Shown: positions 34,845 through 44,529, numbered from the stretch's first letter. The stretch is 64,000 bases of DNA from Desulfobulbaceae bacterium (GCA_024636345.1 JAGXHG010000008.1:1-64000), one strand, 5' to 3'. Numbers and translations are program-made. The notes: generated by a model from the sequence alone, not told the origin.

Positions 34845-36995
34845 TCAGGAAAGGCCCTGTACATAGTTAAAGGTGAAGGTGTCCGGCAGAGGCTGATCTG
34901 AGGCCAGGGTTGCCAGGATCTTCTGCCCTTTGGATGAACCTGTGCTGCACTGGCTCAAATCAACGATTATGTGAGCACATCCCATCTCTTTTATCTCCTG
35001 CAAATAGCCCAGCAGGGAAAAATCCCGACCATGCATGACCTCGGTAAGGCCAGTATCAGTGAAGATGCGGTATGTTTCATCATTGTCAGCATGGAGCACA
35101 TTGCCGGAACGCAACCCCTTGATCGGGATTCGGGACAGGAGTAAGGTGACAGGGCTGTACACTGTCAGGGCCAAGGGGATAGTAAGGTGACGATGGGTGA
35201 TATCTCTGATATTTGTGCGTTCATCTTCCAGGCTCAGGGTAAGCTCCGCCAGCCCCAACTCCTGCCAGGCCAGCGCCGCCTGACTGTTCAGGGTGTAACA
35301 GCGGAAGCCACCAAGCAGGACAACATCAGCAAGCCCGGCAAACAGGGGAATATGGCCCAGATTGTTAATCCTGAATTGCCGGTACCCCAGGCCGTAGAGC
35401 ATCTGCACAGCGTGCCGGTATTCGATCCAATCGGGACCAAAGAGCATGGCCGGGATCTCCCAGATCAGCCGTTCTTTTTTGGGGTTTAATAGGTGCTGGG
35501 CCCCCTGGAGGGCGGCAATATTTCTGGGGTTCAATGGCAGCTCCAGTCGGGCCACCTGCGGCGAATCATCCAGCAGGCCAATATCTTTTAACTCACGGCC
35601 CCGAACCGTGAGCTCTTGTGTCATGGTTGTTTCCGGCGTAATTTCCGGTAACAGGCTGGCTAAGGCCTTGCTGACGGAGGAGTCTGGCTGTTTTTTCTCT
35701 CGGGCATCGGTTTTTGGTGCTTCCAGCACCTTGGCCAGCCGCTCCAGACAGGCATCAGGGCTCAGGGTGAAGAGCGGCCTGCCACCCACCTTGAGCACCG
35801 CATCCCCCACCCGGAAAAATCTCTTTTCCGGGATCTTGACCTGGACAAAATCACCGGCCTTGGCCACCTTGGCCTTTTTCTTTTCGCAAAACAGTTCCCG
35901 CACCGTAAAACCAATACCGGCCTGATCATTCTGCGGCTGGATCCGGATCCGGTCGCCCACATGCAGCCGTTCTGTGGTTTTAAAACCGATCATACCACCG
36001 CGAAGCGATACCACATCACCAAGAGGACGCCCCAAACCCCCATGCTGGGCGGAATCGGCAATGCCGGTGGGCACAAAACCGGTGAGAAAACCCTTGGTGG
36101 CCTGACGGCCAAAAGACAGCTCCAGATGTTCGGCGGCCTCTTGGAGGGCGTTCTTGCGTTGGTTCTCCGGGGCATCGAGCATCAAGCGATAGGCCGCCAC
36201 CACCCGGGCCACATACTCGGCGCTCTTCATCCTTCCCTCGATCTTGAAGCTCATCACCCCGGCCTTGAGCAGTTGAGGCAGAAGCTCGATGGCGCTGAGA
36301 TCACTGGTGGAAAAATGATAGCCCGGTTGTTTGCGGTTATGCAGACGGCGGCGGCAGGGTTGGGCACAGCGGCCGCGGTTGCCGCTGGCGCCGGTCAGGG
36401 CCGAGGAGAAAAGGCACTGGCCGGAGATGGAGAAACAGAGAGCCCCATGGACAAAATGTTCCAACTCGATGGTGGTCTGGCTGCGAACCTCGGCGATCTC
36501 GGCCAGAGAGAGTTCACGGGCCAGCACCGCCCGAGTAAAGCCCATCTGCTCAAGCATCTTGACCCCGGCGGCATTATGGACGGTCATCTGGGTGGAGGCA
36601 TGGAGGGGGAGCTGGGGAAAATGGAGACGCGCCAGCCGCCAGACGCCGAGATCCTGGATAATCAGGCCATCGACAGGGATAGCGGCCAGGGAAACGAGGA
36701 TATCCACCAATTTGGGCAGCTCGGCCTCTTTGATCAGGGTATTGAGGGTGACATAGAGTCGCTTTTTCTGGCTGTGGGCATAGGTTGTCATCCGCTCGAC
36801 ATCGGCAAGGGTAAAGTTCCTGGCCCGGGCCCGGGCGGAAAATTCCTTGAGCCCGCAGTAGACGGCGTCGGCACCATGATCGAGGGCGGCAAAAAAGGCC
36901 TCAATACTGCCGGCTGGGGCCAGCAGCTCAGATTTGACTGATTTAGCAGGGGCAGAAATGTTCTTTGGTAACACTTCGCCACGTTTTGTCTTCAT
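34845..36995 (-). CDS. U32-family peptidase / RlhA-UbiU-like protein
   Basis: Peptidase U32 fold: SELLAPAGSIEAFFAALDHGADAVYCG, then the signature ELEHFVHGALCFSISGQCLFSS and GNRGRCAQPCRR with conserved cysteines, and SFKIEGRMKSAEYV. At 716 aa it is the long form, with the C-terminal DUF3656-like region as in RlhA, which with iron-sulfur chemistry hydroxylates 23S rRNA C2501 in E. coli. A protease role is not demonstrated for this subgroup. Start at the ATG at 36995 with AAGGTG upstream. Confidence 0.87.
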   Translation of the reverse strand: MKTKRGEVLPKNISAPAKSVKSELLAPAGSIEAFFAALDHGADAVYCGLKEFSARARARNFTLADVERMTTYAHSQKKRLYVTLNTLIKEAELPKLVDILVSLAAIPVDGLIIQDLGVWRLARLHFPQLPLHASTQMTVHNAAGVKMLEQMGFTRAVLARELSLAEIAEVRSQTTIELEHFVHGALCFSISGQCLFSSALTGASGNRGRCAQPCRRRLHNRKQPGYHFSTSDLSAIELLPQLLKAGVMSFKIEGRMKSAEYVARVVAAYRLMLDAPENQRKNALQEAAEHLELSFGRQATKGFLTGFVPTGIADSAQHGGLGRPLGDVVSLRGGMIGFKTTERLHVGDRIRIQPQNDQAGIGFTVRELFCEKKKAKVAKAGDFVQVKIPEKRFFRVGDAVLKVGGRPLFTLSPDACLERLAKVLEAPKTDAREKKQPDSSVSKALASLLPEITPETTMTQELTVRGRELKDIGLLDDSPQVARLELPLNPRNIAALQGAQHLLNPKKERLIWEIPAMLFGPDWIEYRHAVQMLYGLGYRQFRINNLGHIPLFAGLADVVLLGGFRCYTLNSQAALAWQELGLAELTLSLEDERTNIRDITHRHLTIPLALTVYSPVTLLLSRIPIKGLRSGNVLHADNDETYRIFTDTGLTEVMHGRDFSLLGYLQEIKEMGCAHIIVDLSQCSTGSSKGQKILATLASDQPLPDTFTFNYVQGLS

Positions 36996-37052
36996 ATGAC
37001 ACACCTTAAATGCATTCTTTGAAAGAAAAAGAGGCTTAAGGAAGTGCCATTC

Positions 37053-37641
37053 GGCTCCGTCCCCATTTTTTTCGCCATTTTTTACGACAAGTGGCGCTTC
37101 ACCGGAATGGGTTTGTTGAAACTGATAGCGTTTTTAAAAAGAACCTCGTACCTCCATTCCGATATACTGACCTTTTGAAGAGGAGTTCGTGACCACAGGT
37201 GATAAGATATAACGATCCGTCACCCAGGCACCAATCGCTGAACCAACCATGTGTGAGGTAGCATCGAGCAGTTGTCCCCACGCATTGCCACGGAGTGCGT
37301 ATTCTACACCTTGCTCAGCAAAGATGGCAACAGTGCTGACTCCAAACCCGATCATCCCTCTATTATCCCGATACTCGGGATAATAACGATCGACTGCCCA
37401 CGTAATGCCACCGGCCATTACGACCCCTCCTGCTACATGACTCATTTCACTTTGTACGCTGTTGTTGGCATAAGCATCGGCGGTATATAAAGTGACGATG
37501 GCAATCAAACTGCAGAAGAGAGTTGTTGATATTTTCATTTTTACTCCAATAAAAAGTAGATTTGTCTTATTTGAGACTGGACTTGCGAAATACGCTCACA
37601 GCGATAACGTAAAATATTTTTCAAAAAATGGGGACGGAGCC
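37053..37641. repeat. 19-bp inverted repeats bracketing a 589-bp unit
   Basis: GGCTCCGTCCCCATTTTTT (37053-37071) and its exact reverse complement (37623-37641) flank the small secreted-protein gene. The GGGGACGGAGCC core resembles repeats next to REP-associated Y1 transposases in Deltaproteobacteria. Inside each end is a second AT-rich element (TTTTTTACG / TATTTTACG). No transposase lies between them, so this looks like a non-autonomous element or a transposase replaced by cargo. Confidence 0.7.
37134..37538 (-). CDS. Exported small hypothetical protein (134 aa)
   Basis: An N-terminal signal peptide (MKISTTLFCSLIAIVTLYTADAYA, cleavage near residue 25) is followed by alternating hydrophobic/glycine-rich segments (VAGGVVMAGGITWAVD, GFGVSTVAIFAEQG, HMVGSAIGAWVTDR). 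It may be a small membrane-associated periplasmic protein, somewhat like YfiM-type proteins. No family is firmly recognised. It is bracketed by 19-bp inverted repeats, suggesting it moves or was inserted with them. Confidence 0.6.
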   Translation of the reverse strand: MKISTTLFCSLIAIVTLYTADAYANNSVQSEMSHVAGGVVMAGGITWAVDRYYPEYRDNRGMIGFGVSTVAIFAEQGVEYALRGNAWGQLLDATSHMVGSAIGAWVTDRYILSPVVTNSSSKGQYIGMEVRGSF

Positions 37642-37784
37642 AGATATTGACATTTCGCTTGACGATTCTCTTCTCTGGCGCATTACCACTCTTATTTTCT
37701 TAATATATCAAAACGATCGACAATAGTCATTAGTTACATCCATTTTCTCTTTTATCCGCACCCTTCACTGAACAGGTTGTTCTG

Positions 37785-39371
37785 TCAGCAGAATTTTTCC
37801 CGAACTTTATCGACAATCTCGGTCAGTTCTGGCAATTTAAGCCAGTGAAGCACCACGGTATAGAGACCTGCCGCCAGAGAAATCAGCAGCAGAACGGTAA
37901 GGAGCTGCTGCGCCAGATTCCCAACCAGAAAGGCCGCCAGCATCATCCTGGCAAAAAAGAGAAGCAGGCTCATACAGCTGGTAGCAATCAGGATCTTGGA
38001 CACACCCCTGAAAAGTGCGCGCAGCGGATAGCCATCCATCTTCCGGTAGAGCACCGCACTTAAAAAGAGAAAATTGAGAAACATGGTGCAGGAGGTGGAG
38101 AGAGCAATGGCCTTATGCTGAAAGGCGGTGATGGTCAGATTGATGATCACAATATTGGCAAACACGGCGAGGAAACTGGCGATCACCGGATAACGGGTAT
38201 CATCAAGGGCATAGAAGACCGGCACCAGAATCTTGTTGGCCGAATAGGCGAAAAGCCCGATTGCGTAGAGGGTCAATGTCTGGGCTGTGGCCACCGTGTC
38301 AAAAGCGGTGAAGGCCCCCCGCTCAAAGATCAGGCGGATAATCGGTTCAGCAAGCAGGACGAGTCCCGCGGTTGCCGGGATGGTCAGGCAGAAGACCATG
38401 GTGAGCGAAGAGACCAGGGTATCGCGCATGGCAGGAACATCCTTCTTGGCGGCATGTCTGGCCATAACCGGCATGACGGCAATGGAAAAGGCGACGCCGA
38501 AGATACCAATAGGCAGCTGCACCAGGCGAAAGGCGTAATTCAGCCAGGAGACGGATCCTTCGGCGCAGGAGGCGGCAAAGCTGGTATTGACAAAGATATT
38601 GATCTGGGTGGCGGAAAGACCGATGGTGGCCGGGATCATCAGGCGAAGGATGCTGTGCAGTCCGGGGTCTTTTAAATCAAGATGGGGGAAAAAGCGGAAT
38701 CCGGTCTTGAAGAGCGCAGGCAGCTGGACACCAAGCTGCAGGACCCCGCCGATCAGGGTGCCGATGGCCATACCGACAATGGCCGGATACCCGTAACGGG
38801 GCAGAAGCCAGGCCATGGACACGCCACCGACAATGGAACCAAGATTGAAAAAAGAAGATGCCATGGCAGGTACAAAAAAACGTCCCTTGGTGTTCAGCAT
38901 CCCCATAACGACTGCGGCAAGGGAGATAAAGACCAGAAAAGGCATCATGATCATGGTCAAGGTGGCAGTGAGTTCCGCCTTGCCGGCAACCTTGGAAAAA
39001 TCAGGGGCCAGCAGTGAGACCAGAGGCCCGGCCATAAAGATGCCCAGCAGAGTAAGCAGAGAGAGCAGGATGGCAAAAAAGACCAGGACATTGGAGGCCA
39101 GACGCCAGGTCTCTTCCTGGGTTTTATTGGTGTCATAGCGGGAAAAGATGGTGACAAAGGCCGCTGACAGCGCCCCTTCCCCGAAAAGATCCCGAAGCAG
39201 ATTGGGAATCCGGAAGGCAACCACAAAGGAATCATAGGCAAAGCCTGCACCAAACATCGCGGCAAAGATCTGCTCCCGCACCAGACCCAGCACCCGGCTG
39301 CACATCACTGCGACACCCACGGTTCCCGCGGATTTTGCAATTGCAGTATTCTGTTGCGCCTTTTCCTTCAC
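37785..39371 (-). CDS. murJ: Lipid II flippase MurJ
   Basis: MVF/MATE-like integral membrane protein moving lipid II across the inner membrane. Seen: SRVLGLVREQIFAAMFGAG, FRIPNLLRDLFGEGALSAAFVTIFS, and 13-14 hydrophobic helices. The GTG at 39371 is chosen because AAAGGA lies 7 bases upstream; an upstream TTG at 39407 would add a lysine run. About 528 aa, as expected. Confidence 0.95.
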   Translation of the reverse strand: MKEKAQQNTAIAKSAGTVGVAVMCSRVLGLVREQIFAAMFGAGFAYDSFVVAFRIPNLLRDLFGEGALSAAFVTIFSRYDTNKTQEETWRLASNVLVFFAILLSLLTLLGIFMAGPLVSLLAPDFSKVAGKAELTATLTMIMMPFLVFISLAAVVMGMLNTKGRFFVPAMASSFFNLGSIVGGVSMAWLLPRYGYPAIVGMAIGTLIGGVLQLGVQLPALFKTGFRFFPHLDLKDPGLHSILRLMIPATIGLSATQINIFVNTSFAASCAEGSVSWLNYAFRLVQLPIGIFGVAFSIAVMPVMARHAAKKDVPAMRDTLVSSLTMVFCLTIPATAGLVLLAEPIIRLIFERGAFTAFDTVATAQTLTLYAIGLFAYSANKILVPVFYALDDTRYPVIASFLAVFANIVIINLTITAFQHKAIALSTSCTMFLNFLFLSAVLYRKMDGYPLRALFRGVSKILIATSCMSLLLFFARMMLAAFLVGNLAQQLLTVLLLISLAAGLYTVVLHWLKLPELTEIVDKVREKFC

Positions 39372-39792
39372 CGTGATTTCCTTTTTTTTCTTTTTTGCTG
39401 CTATCAACGATACTTTACCGCTCGGACGGCATAAAGGCGTCCTTCCCTGTCGCCGTTATACATACCTTTTTCATCTTGTTATTACCAGAAATTCATGAGA
39501 ATTTCTGGTTGCAAACTAGTACGAAGTCACTATGCTGTTCTTCTCTATAGTCTGATTTTTCTATCAATCTGATATCATGTTTTTATAGAATAAGGACCGG
39601 AGATTCAGGCCATTGGCTACCAGGAAAACTAAACAGCTCTTCCTGTCAATCATCCTTGACTTAACCACAATATATTGAATATATAACTAATAGTTCCTTA
39701 ATGATTAATTGATCCGTTATAACGCAATCAGCAAAAAACTTCGTGGAAGTTATTTCCCAAACTTCCAGGGGCCTTCATAAAAGGAGATATGC
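39372..39792. other. Divergent intergenic region murJ/fusA2, 421 bp
   Basis: Contains the 10-bp inverted repeat ACCAGAAATT/AATTTCTGGT (39484-39493 and 39500-39509) and a long AT-rich tract (39650-39730) just before the plus-strand gene. No gene or RNA was recognised. Confidence 0.5.
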
Positions 39793-41853
39793 ATGCAAGA
39801 TATTAATATGATCAGAAATGTTGCCATAATCGGACACGGACATTGTGGTAAAAGCTCTTTGGCCGAGGCCATGCTCTATAGCGCTGGAAAAATCAAACGA
39901 CAGGGTAAGGTGGATGAAGGCACCTCCGCCATGGATTTTGATGAAGAAGAAATTCGACGTAATCTCTCCATCAATTCTTCTTTTCATAACTATACATGGA
40001 ATAAACATACCGTCTTTCTTATTGACACCCCGGGAGATGATAATTTCCTCAATGAGACATATCAGGCAACTCAGATCGCTGACAGCGCTGTTTTTATAGT
40101 TGGTGCGGTCCTTGGAGTCAAAGGTCAGACAATAAAATTTGCCAATTTTATTGTCGACAAAAAACTTCCCCATCTTCTTTTTATCAACAAGATGGACAGG
40201 GAACGTGCTGATTTCAAAAAAACCATAGACGAGATAAAAAGCTCACTTCCCATCAACCCGGTCATCCTCCATATGCCCATCGGCGAGGAAGAGGGATTCA
40301 GGGGAATTGTTGATATTGCCTCAAAATCTGCCTATCTCTTTGATGACGATACCGGCATAAAAAAGATTGCTATCCCCGAAGATCTTGTTGCTCAGGTTGC
40401 AGAATACCGTGAAAAGCTCATGGAAACAGTGGCGGAAACTGACGATGATCTGATTGAGAAATTTCTTGAAAATGGTGAACTAACTGAAGATGAAATCAGA
40501 TTTGGCCTGAGAAAGGGAGTGGCAAGCGGCAGTCTCGCCCCTGTCTGTCTGGGATCGGCCCTTCTGAATAAGGGAACTTTATCCCTGCTCGACACGATAA
40601 ATGATTTACTGCCCTCCCCTGCTGAACGTCCACTTCTGGTGGGAACTCATCCAGTCACCGAAGAGCTTGAAGAACGAAAGCCCTATGCCAATGAGCATTT
40701 CTCAGCCATGGTTTTCAAGACTATGGCTGATCCTTATGCCGGCAGACTCACTATTTTCCGGGTTTACTCAGGCGCCCTTACCGGTGACACCTTCTACAAT
40801 GCCAGTAAAAAAGCAAATGAACGTTTTGGGCAGCTTTACCTCATGGAAGGCAAGGAACAGCGAGCCGTTGACATGGCTGGTCCGGGAATGATTGTCGCTG
40901 TGGCAAAACTTAAAGAGACCACAACCGGTGACACCATCTGTGATGCCGCTTACCCGATTGTGTACTCTCCCCCGCAATCATTTACGCCTGTCATCTCTTT
41001 TGCCGTACATGCCAAACAAGGTGAAGAAGAAAAACTCTTTTCCGCCCTTACCAGAATTCTGGATGAAGACCTTACCCTGCGTCTGACCCGTGACCAGCAG
41101 ACCGGAGAGGTTTTGCTTTCGGGCATGGGTCAGGTCCATCTGGAGGTGCTTGGGGCCAGGATAAAAAGAAAGTTTGGCGTGGATATGGAACTGACCCTGC
41201 CTAAAATTGCTTATAAAGAGACCATCAAAGGAACGGCCAGGGTTCAGGGAAAACATAAGAAACAGAGTGGCGGCCGAGGGCAGTTTGGTGACTGTACCAT
41301 TGAGATCATGTCCTTGCCTCATGGCAGCGGATTTATCTTTGAGGATAGGATTGTGGGAGGAGTTATCCCGCAACAGTATCGTCCGGCTGTTGAAAAAGGC
41401 ATTATCGAGGCCATGGAAAAAGGTGTCCTGGCCGGATACCCGGTGGTTGATCTCAAGGTCGAGCTCGTTGATGGCTCCTATCATACAGTGGATTCCTCTG
41501 AGATGGCCTTTAAGGTGGCAGGATCACTGGCCTTTAAAAAAGGAGCACAGGAAGCAGGTCTGGTCTTACTTGAACCCTACGCCAAAATAACCATCCGGGT
41601 TGATAAAGAGCATGTGGGTGATGTTATGGGAGATCTTAACTCCAGACGGGGAAAAGTGATGGGCATGGATGCCGATGCCAAAAATGAGATCATTGTCGCC
41701 CAGGTTCCCCTGGCTGAAGTCCAGCGCTATGCCACCGATCTGACCGCTATGACCGGTGGCCTGGGAACGTTCACCATAGACGTTTCCCACTATGAAGAGG
41801 TACCGGCTCATATTGCCGAGAAGATAATTGTTTCCAGCGACCATCAACAATAA
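39793..41853 (+). CDS. fusA2: Elongation factor G-like protein (EF-G2 type)
   Basis: Translational GTPase, 686 aa, related to but distinct from canonical EF-G. P-loop GHGHCGKSS (residues 14-22) replaces the usual AHIDAGKTT. G3 is DTPGDDNF where EF-G has DTPGHVDF, and G4 is NKMDRERADF. Domains II-V are present, ending with GDVMGDLNSRRGKVMGM and a variable tail. Such FusA2 paralogues occur in Deltaproteobacteria. AAGGAG precedes the ATG. The role (recycling, stress translation) is unassigned here. Confidence 0.88.
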   Translation: MQDINMIRNVAIIGHGHCGKSSLAEAMLYSAGKIKRQGKVDEGTSAMDFDEEEIRRNLSINSSFHNYTWNKHTVFLIDTPGDDNFLNETYQATQIADSAVFIVGAVLGVKGQTIKFANFIVDKKLPHLLFINKMDRERADFKKTIDEIKSSLPINPVILHMPIGEEEGFRGIVDIASKSAYLFDDDTGIKKIAIPEDLVAQVAEYREKLMETVAETDDDLIEKFLENGELTEDEIRFGLRKGVASGSLAPVCLGSALLNKGTLSLLDTINDLLPSPAERPLLVGTHPVTEELEERKPYANEHFSAMVFKTMADPYAGRLTIFRVYSGALTGDTFYNASKKANERFGQLYLMEGKEQRAVDMAGPGMIVAVAKLKETTTGDTICDAAYPIVYSPPQSFTPVISFAVHAKQGEEEKLFSALTRILDEDLTLRLTRDQQTGEVLLSGMGQVHLEVLGARIKRKFGVDMELTLPKIAYKETIKGTARVQGKHKKQSGGRGQFGDCTIEIMSLPHGSGFIFEDRIVGGVIPQQYRPAVEKGIIEAMEKGVLAGYPVVDLKVELVDGSYHTVDSSEMAFKVAGSLAFKKGAQEAGLVLLEPYAKITIRVDKEHVGDVMGDLNSRRGKVMGMDADAKNEIIVAQVPLAEVQRYATDLTAMTGGLGTFTIDVSHYEEVPAHIAEKIIVSSDHQQ

Positions 41854-41881
41854 AACAAGCCAAGATGAGAGTTATAAAAAC

Positions 41882-42406
41882 ATGAAACACGACGCCAGTC
41901 GATTCAGTTGCGCGGTGCTTACCATGAGCGACAAAGGGTCCCGAGGTGAGCGTGAAGATGAAAGCGGAGCGATGCTCCAGGAGATGCTGCGGCAAGAAGG
42001 ATATCAGCTGCGTGGCTACAAAATGGTTCCGGATCAGATCGAGGCCATTACACAAGCCCTGATGCAATGGGTAGATCAGGACAAGATCGATCTTATCCTG
42101 ACCACTGGGGGAACCGGAGTTTCACCTACAGATGTGACCCCTGAGGCCATGCGGGAAATCATTGAAAAAGAGATCCCGGGCATGGCAGAAGCCATGCGCG
42201 CCGCCAGTTTGCTGAAGACGCCCCATGCTGTTCTTTCACGGTCCATGGCCGGAATTCGGGGAAGAAGCCTTATTATCAACCTGCCCGGCAGCCAGAAAGC
42301 AGCAAAGGAAAATATAGAGGTACTCCTCCCTGCCCTGCCCCATGCCCTAGATAAAATCCAGGGCGGAACCAGTGATTGTGCTAATTTAAGAGTTGCTAAG
42401 GAATGA
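41882..42406 (+). CDS. mogA: Molybdopterin adenylyltransferase-family protein (MogA/MoaB)
   Basis: MogA fold for activating molybdopterin with ATP before molybdenum insertion. Seen: the N-terminal SCAVLTMSDKGSRGEREDESG, LILTTGGTGVSPTDVTPEAM, and LPGSQKAAKENIEVLLPALPHALDK. 174 aa. The ATG at 41882 fits the family start; it begins 28 bases after fusA2. MoaA is encoded at 62070, so the pathway is split. Whether it acts as MogA or MoaB cannot be fixed from sequence. Confidence 0.88.
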   Translation: MKHDASRFSCAVLTMSDKGSRGEREDESGAMLQEMLRQEGYQLRGYKMVPDQIEAITQALMQWVDQDKIDLILTTGGTGVSPTDVTPEAMREIIEKEIPGMAEAMRAASLLKTPHAVLSRSMAGIRGRSLIINLPGSQKAAKENIEVLLPALPHALDKIQGGTSDCANLRVAKE

Positions 42407-42512
42407 ACAATTCTTTTTTTTTGGCTCATTCCTTCTCCGGCTCTGTCTGCAGTTGCGTAGGAGACCCTGGAAAATAATAATTATGACACCATGCATGGTG
42501 AATCTCTTAGAA

Positions 42513-42560
42513 GAAACAAGAAAGGGCGTTTATCGTAAGATAAACGCCCTTTCTTGTTTC
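42513..42560. terminator. Strong bidirectional terminator between mogA and purM
   Basis: GAAACAAGAAAGGGCGTTTATC (22 bp, 42513-42534) pairs perfectly with 42539-42560 around the tetraloop GTAA. A and T tracts at the ends serve both convergent genes. Confidence 0.9.
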
Positions 42561-42586
42561 ACTGGCAACTTTTTGTCAGATGACGA

Positions 42587-43642
42587 TTAATTGATCAGTT
42601 CAACCTGATCTTCTTCCTCATTCTCTGTAGCCACAATTTCACCTATAATACTTGCCTGCTCACCAAGTGCCCCAAAGTGATGGACAACATCTTCGGCAAC
42701 AGACTCTTCAACAATGGCCATCAAGCCAATGCCCATATTAAAAGTACGGTACATCTCTTCCATGGGGATATTCCCTTTTTCACTCAAGAAAGTAAAAACA
42801 GGGGGGATTTTCCACAAAGAACAATCAATAATAGCCTTACAGCTTCGAGGCAGGATTCGAGGAACATTATCAATGAAACCGCCACCGGTATTGTGCACCA
42901 TACCGTTAATTTTATAATGTTTTAAAACGCCCAGGACCGCTTGGACATAAATGCGGGTGGGCCTGAGCAGTTCTTCGCCAAGGGTGCAGCCAAATTCTTC
43001 CATATGCTGCTCAACCGAAAGAGCAAGATCCTTGAAACAAACCTTTCTGACCAGTGAGTATCCGTTTGAATGAAGGCCACTGGAGGTCACACCAACAATC
43101 TTATTACCGACCTTGATCTCGGAGCCGTCAATGATGGAATCGCGATTAACAATACCAACCACAAAACCGGCAAGATCATAATCATCTCCATTATACAGAC
43201 CTGGCATCTCAGCTGTTTCGCCACCAACCAGAGAACATTTTGCCTGCCTGCACCCCTCGGCAATTCCCTTGACCACTTCGGTGGCTATATGCAGATCCAG
43301 CTTGCCTACAGAAAAATAATCTAGGAAACAGAGAGGCTTGGCCCCGCCGACAATGATATCATTGACACACATGGCAACAAGATCAATGCCGATAGTATCA
43401 TGCTTATTACAAAGCCCTGCAATGGCAAGTTTAGTCCCTACCCCATCAGTGGATGAGACAATTACAGGTTTGTCGTAAGTATTTGTGTCGATGGCAAAAA
43501 GACTGGAAAAACCGCCGATATCGTTGAGTACTCCACGTTGATGTGTTGAGGCGACAATATCTTTGATTCCCTTGACAAAGGCATTTCCTTTATCAATATC
43601 AACGCCTGCCTCACTATATTTTGATTGATGTAAATCGGTCAT
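42587..43642 (-). CDS. purM: Phosphoribosylformylglycinamidine cyclo-ligase
   Basis: ATP-dependent ring closure of FGAM to AIR in purine synthesis. Seen: SKYSEAGVDIDKGNAFV, STDGVGTKLAIAG, LCFLDYFSVGKLD, SLVGGETAEMPGLY, and GLHSNGYSLVRK. 351 aa, complete. Convergent with mogA; purB lies elsewhere in the window, so purine genes are dispersed. Confidence 0.97.
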   Translation of the reverse strand: MTDLHQSKYSEAGVDIDKGNAFVKGIKDIVASTHQRGVLNDIGGFSSLFAIDTNTYDKPVIVSSTDGVGTKLAIAGLCNKHDTIGIDLVAMCVNDIIVGGAKPLCFLDYFSVGKLDLHIATEVVKGIAEGCRQAKCSLVGGETAEMPGLYNGDDYDLAGFVVGIVNRDSIIDGSEIKVGNKIVGVTSSGLHSNGYSLVRKVCFKDLALSVEQHMEEFGCTLGEELLRPTRIYVQAVLGVLKHYKINGMVHNTGGGFIDNVPRILPRSCKAIIDCSLWKIPPVFTFLSEKGNIPMEEMYRTFNMGIGLMAIVEESVAEDVVHHFGALGEQASIIGEIVATENEEEDQVELIN

Positions 43643-44283
43643 GATATGCCCTTAAATCAGGGAGATTGAGGTTGTTATTTTAATTGTAAAAAAAAGGCTT
43701 TTTCCACAACACGTCAAGAGTTCACAAGTACTGCATATTATAAGGTGTGCTTGAAAAATGCAACCTGTATTCAAATTGTAAGGACAACTCATTGCACTCT
43801 GCTTGAGCAAAAAGAAAAGTGCAAGTTTATCCTGACTCAACCTCATGAAGAAACTGAAGAGGTGTGCTTGATCCGGGTATTATCTTTAAAATCATGTGGT
43901 GCATGAACGTATCATCACGAGTTAGCTTCTCTTCCTCAGTCCCAGCATCCTATTCTTCCAAAAAATAATAAGGATTGACGCAGCACCATCGAGAAGATCA
44001 GCAATTTTCAGCAGATTGCCAAAAACGGTTTTTTTTCAACCCCGGCTGTTATTATCGACGGACAGATCAAGTGTGTGGGCAAAGTACTATCGAAAAAAGA
44101 GGCTCTTGCCTGGGTCCTGCAATAAACTTTTCTTCTGTGAGATATTAAACGGATGCGGCCAGTAATGATCCTATCAATATTTTTTCTATCATCCGCATTT
44201 TCAATCAAGGGACATCATAGAGCCACATGCCGGCGTCCTTTCTATCCCTTGATAAAACACTGAAAATATGCTACCTGAAGGCT
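43643..44283. other. Intergenic region 641 bp
   Basis: Contains the thioredoxin-like remnant at 43985-44125. The rest has no frame or RNA that I recognise. Confidence 0.5.
43985..44125 (+). pseudogene. Thioredoxin-like (thioredoxin_3 type) C-terminal remnant
   Basis: The frame reads TIEKISNFQQIAKNGFFSTP, then AVIIDGQIKCVGKVLS and KKEALAWVLQ before TAA, matching the second half of the small thioredoxin_3 family (pattern ...G..STPAvvIDG.v.svGkv...eei). The N-terminal half with the CxxC site is absent and a frameshift lies just upstream. Broken gene. Confidence 0.6.
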
Positions 44284-44469
44284 ATGAAATTATTTATTTT
44301 ACTCATTGGCATGGTGCTGATTTTTGAAGGCCTTCCCTATGTGGCTGCCCCGGAATCGATGCAGGCCTGGTTGAAGAAAGTCAGCGAAATGCCGCCGGGA
44401 CAACTCCGGATTATGGGACTTGCGGCCATGGCTAGTGGACTTCTGCTCTGCTGGACAATTCAGGGGTGA
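44284..44469 (+). CDS. DUF2065 small membrane protein (YjeT-like)
   Basis: The 61-residue protein has two hydrophobic segments: residues 2-20 (LFILLIGMVLIFEGLPYV) and about 43-58 (IMGLAAMASGLLLCW), with the PPGQLRIMGL motif between them, as in DUF2065. Function unknown. Start at the ATG at 44284; a longer frame from 44227 lacks similarity. Confidence 0.85.
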   Translation: MKLFILLIGMVLIFEGLPYVAAPESMQAWLKKVSEMPPGQLRIMGLAAMASGLLLCWTIQG

Positions 44470-44477
44470 CGGATTAC

Positions 44478-44529
44478 TTTAACCTCCCAACAGAATCTTT
44501 ATCCCAGAAAACTCTATTGGGAGGTTAAA
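44478..44529 (+). terminator. Terminator after the DUF2065 gene
   Basis: TTTAACCTCCCAA (44478-44490) is the exact reverse complement of TTGGGAGGTTAAA (44517-44529), a 13-bp stem with a 26-base loop, starting 9 bases past the stop codon. There is no strong U-tract, so it may be a weak terminator or an mRNA-stability hairpin. Confidence 0.55.

Noticed and set aside
39372-39407. Extended MurJ start at TTG 39407
   Set aside because: It would add a lysine run encoded by a poly-A tract; a GTG at 39371 has a better RBS and fits the family start.
43973-44125. TGA just upstream of the thioredoxin remnant as a possible Sec codon
   Set aside because: It is not at the CxxC position of the family, and the region upstream shows no family similarity, so it is a decayed frame.
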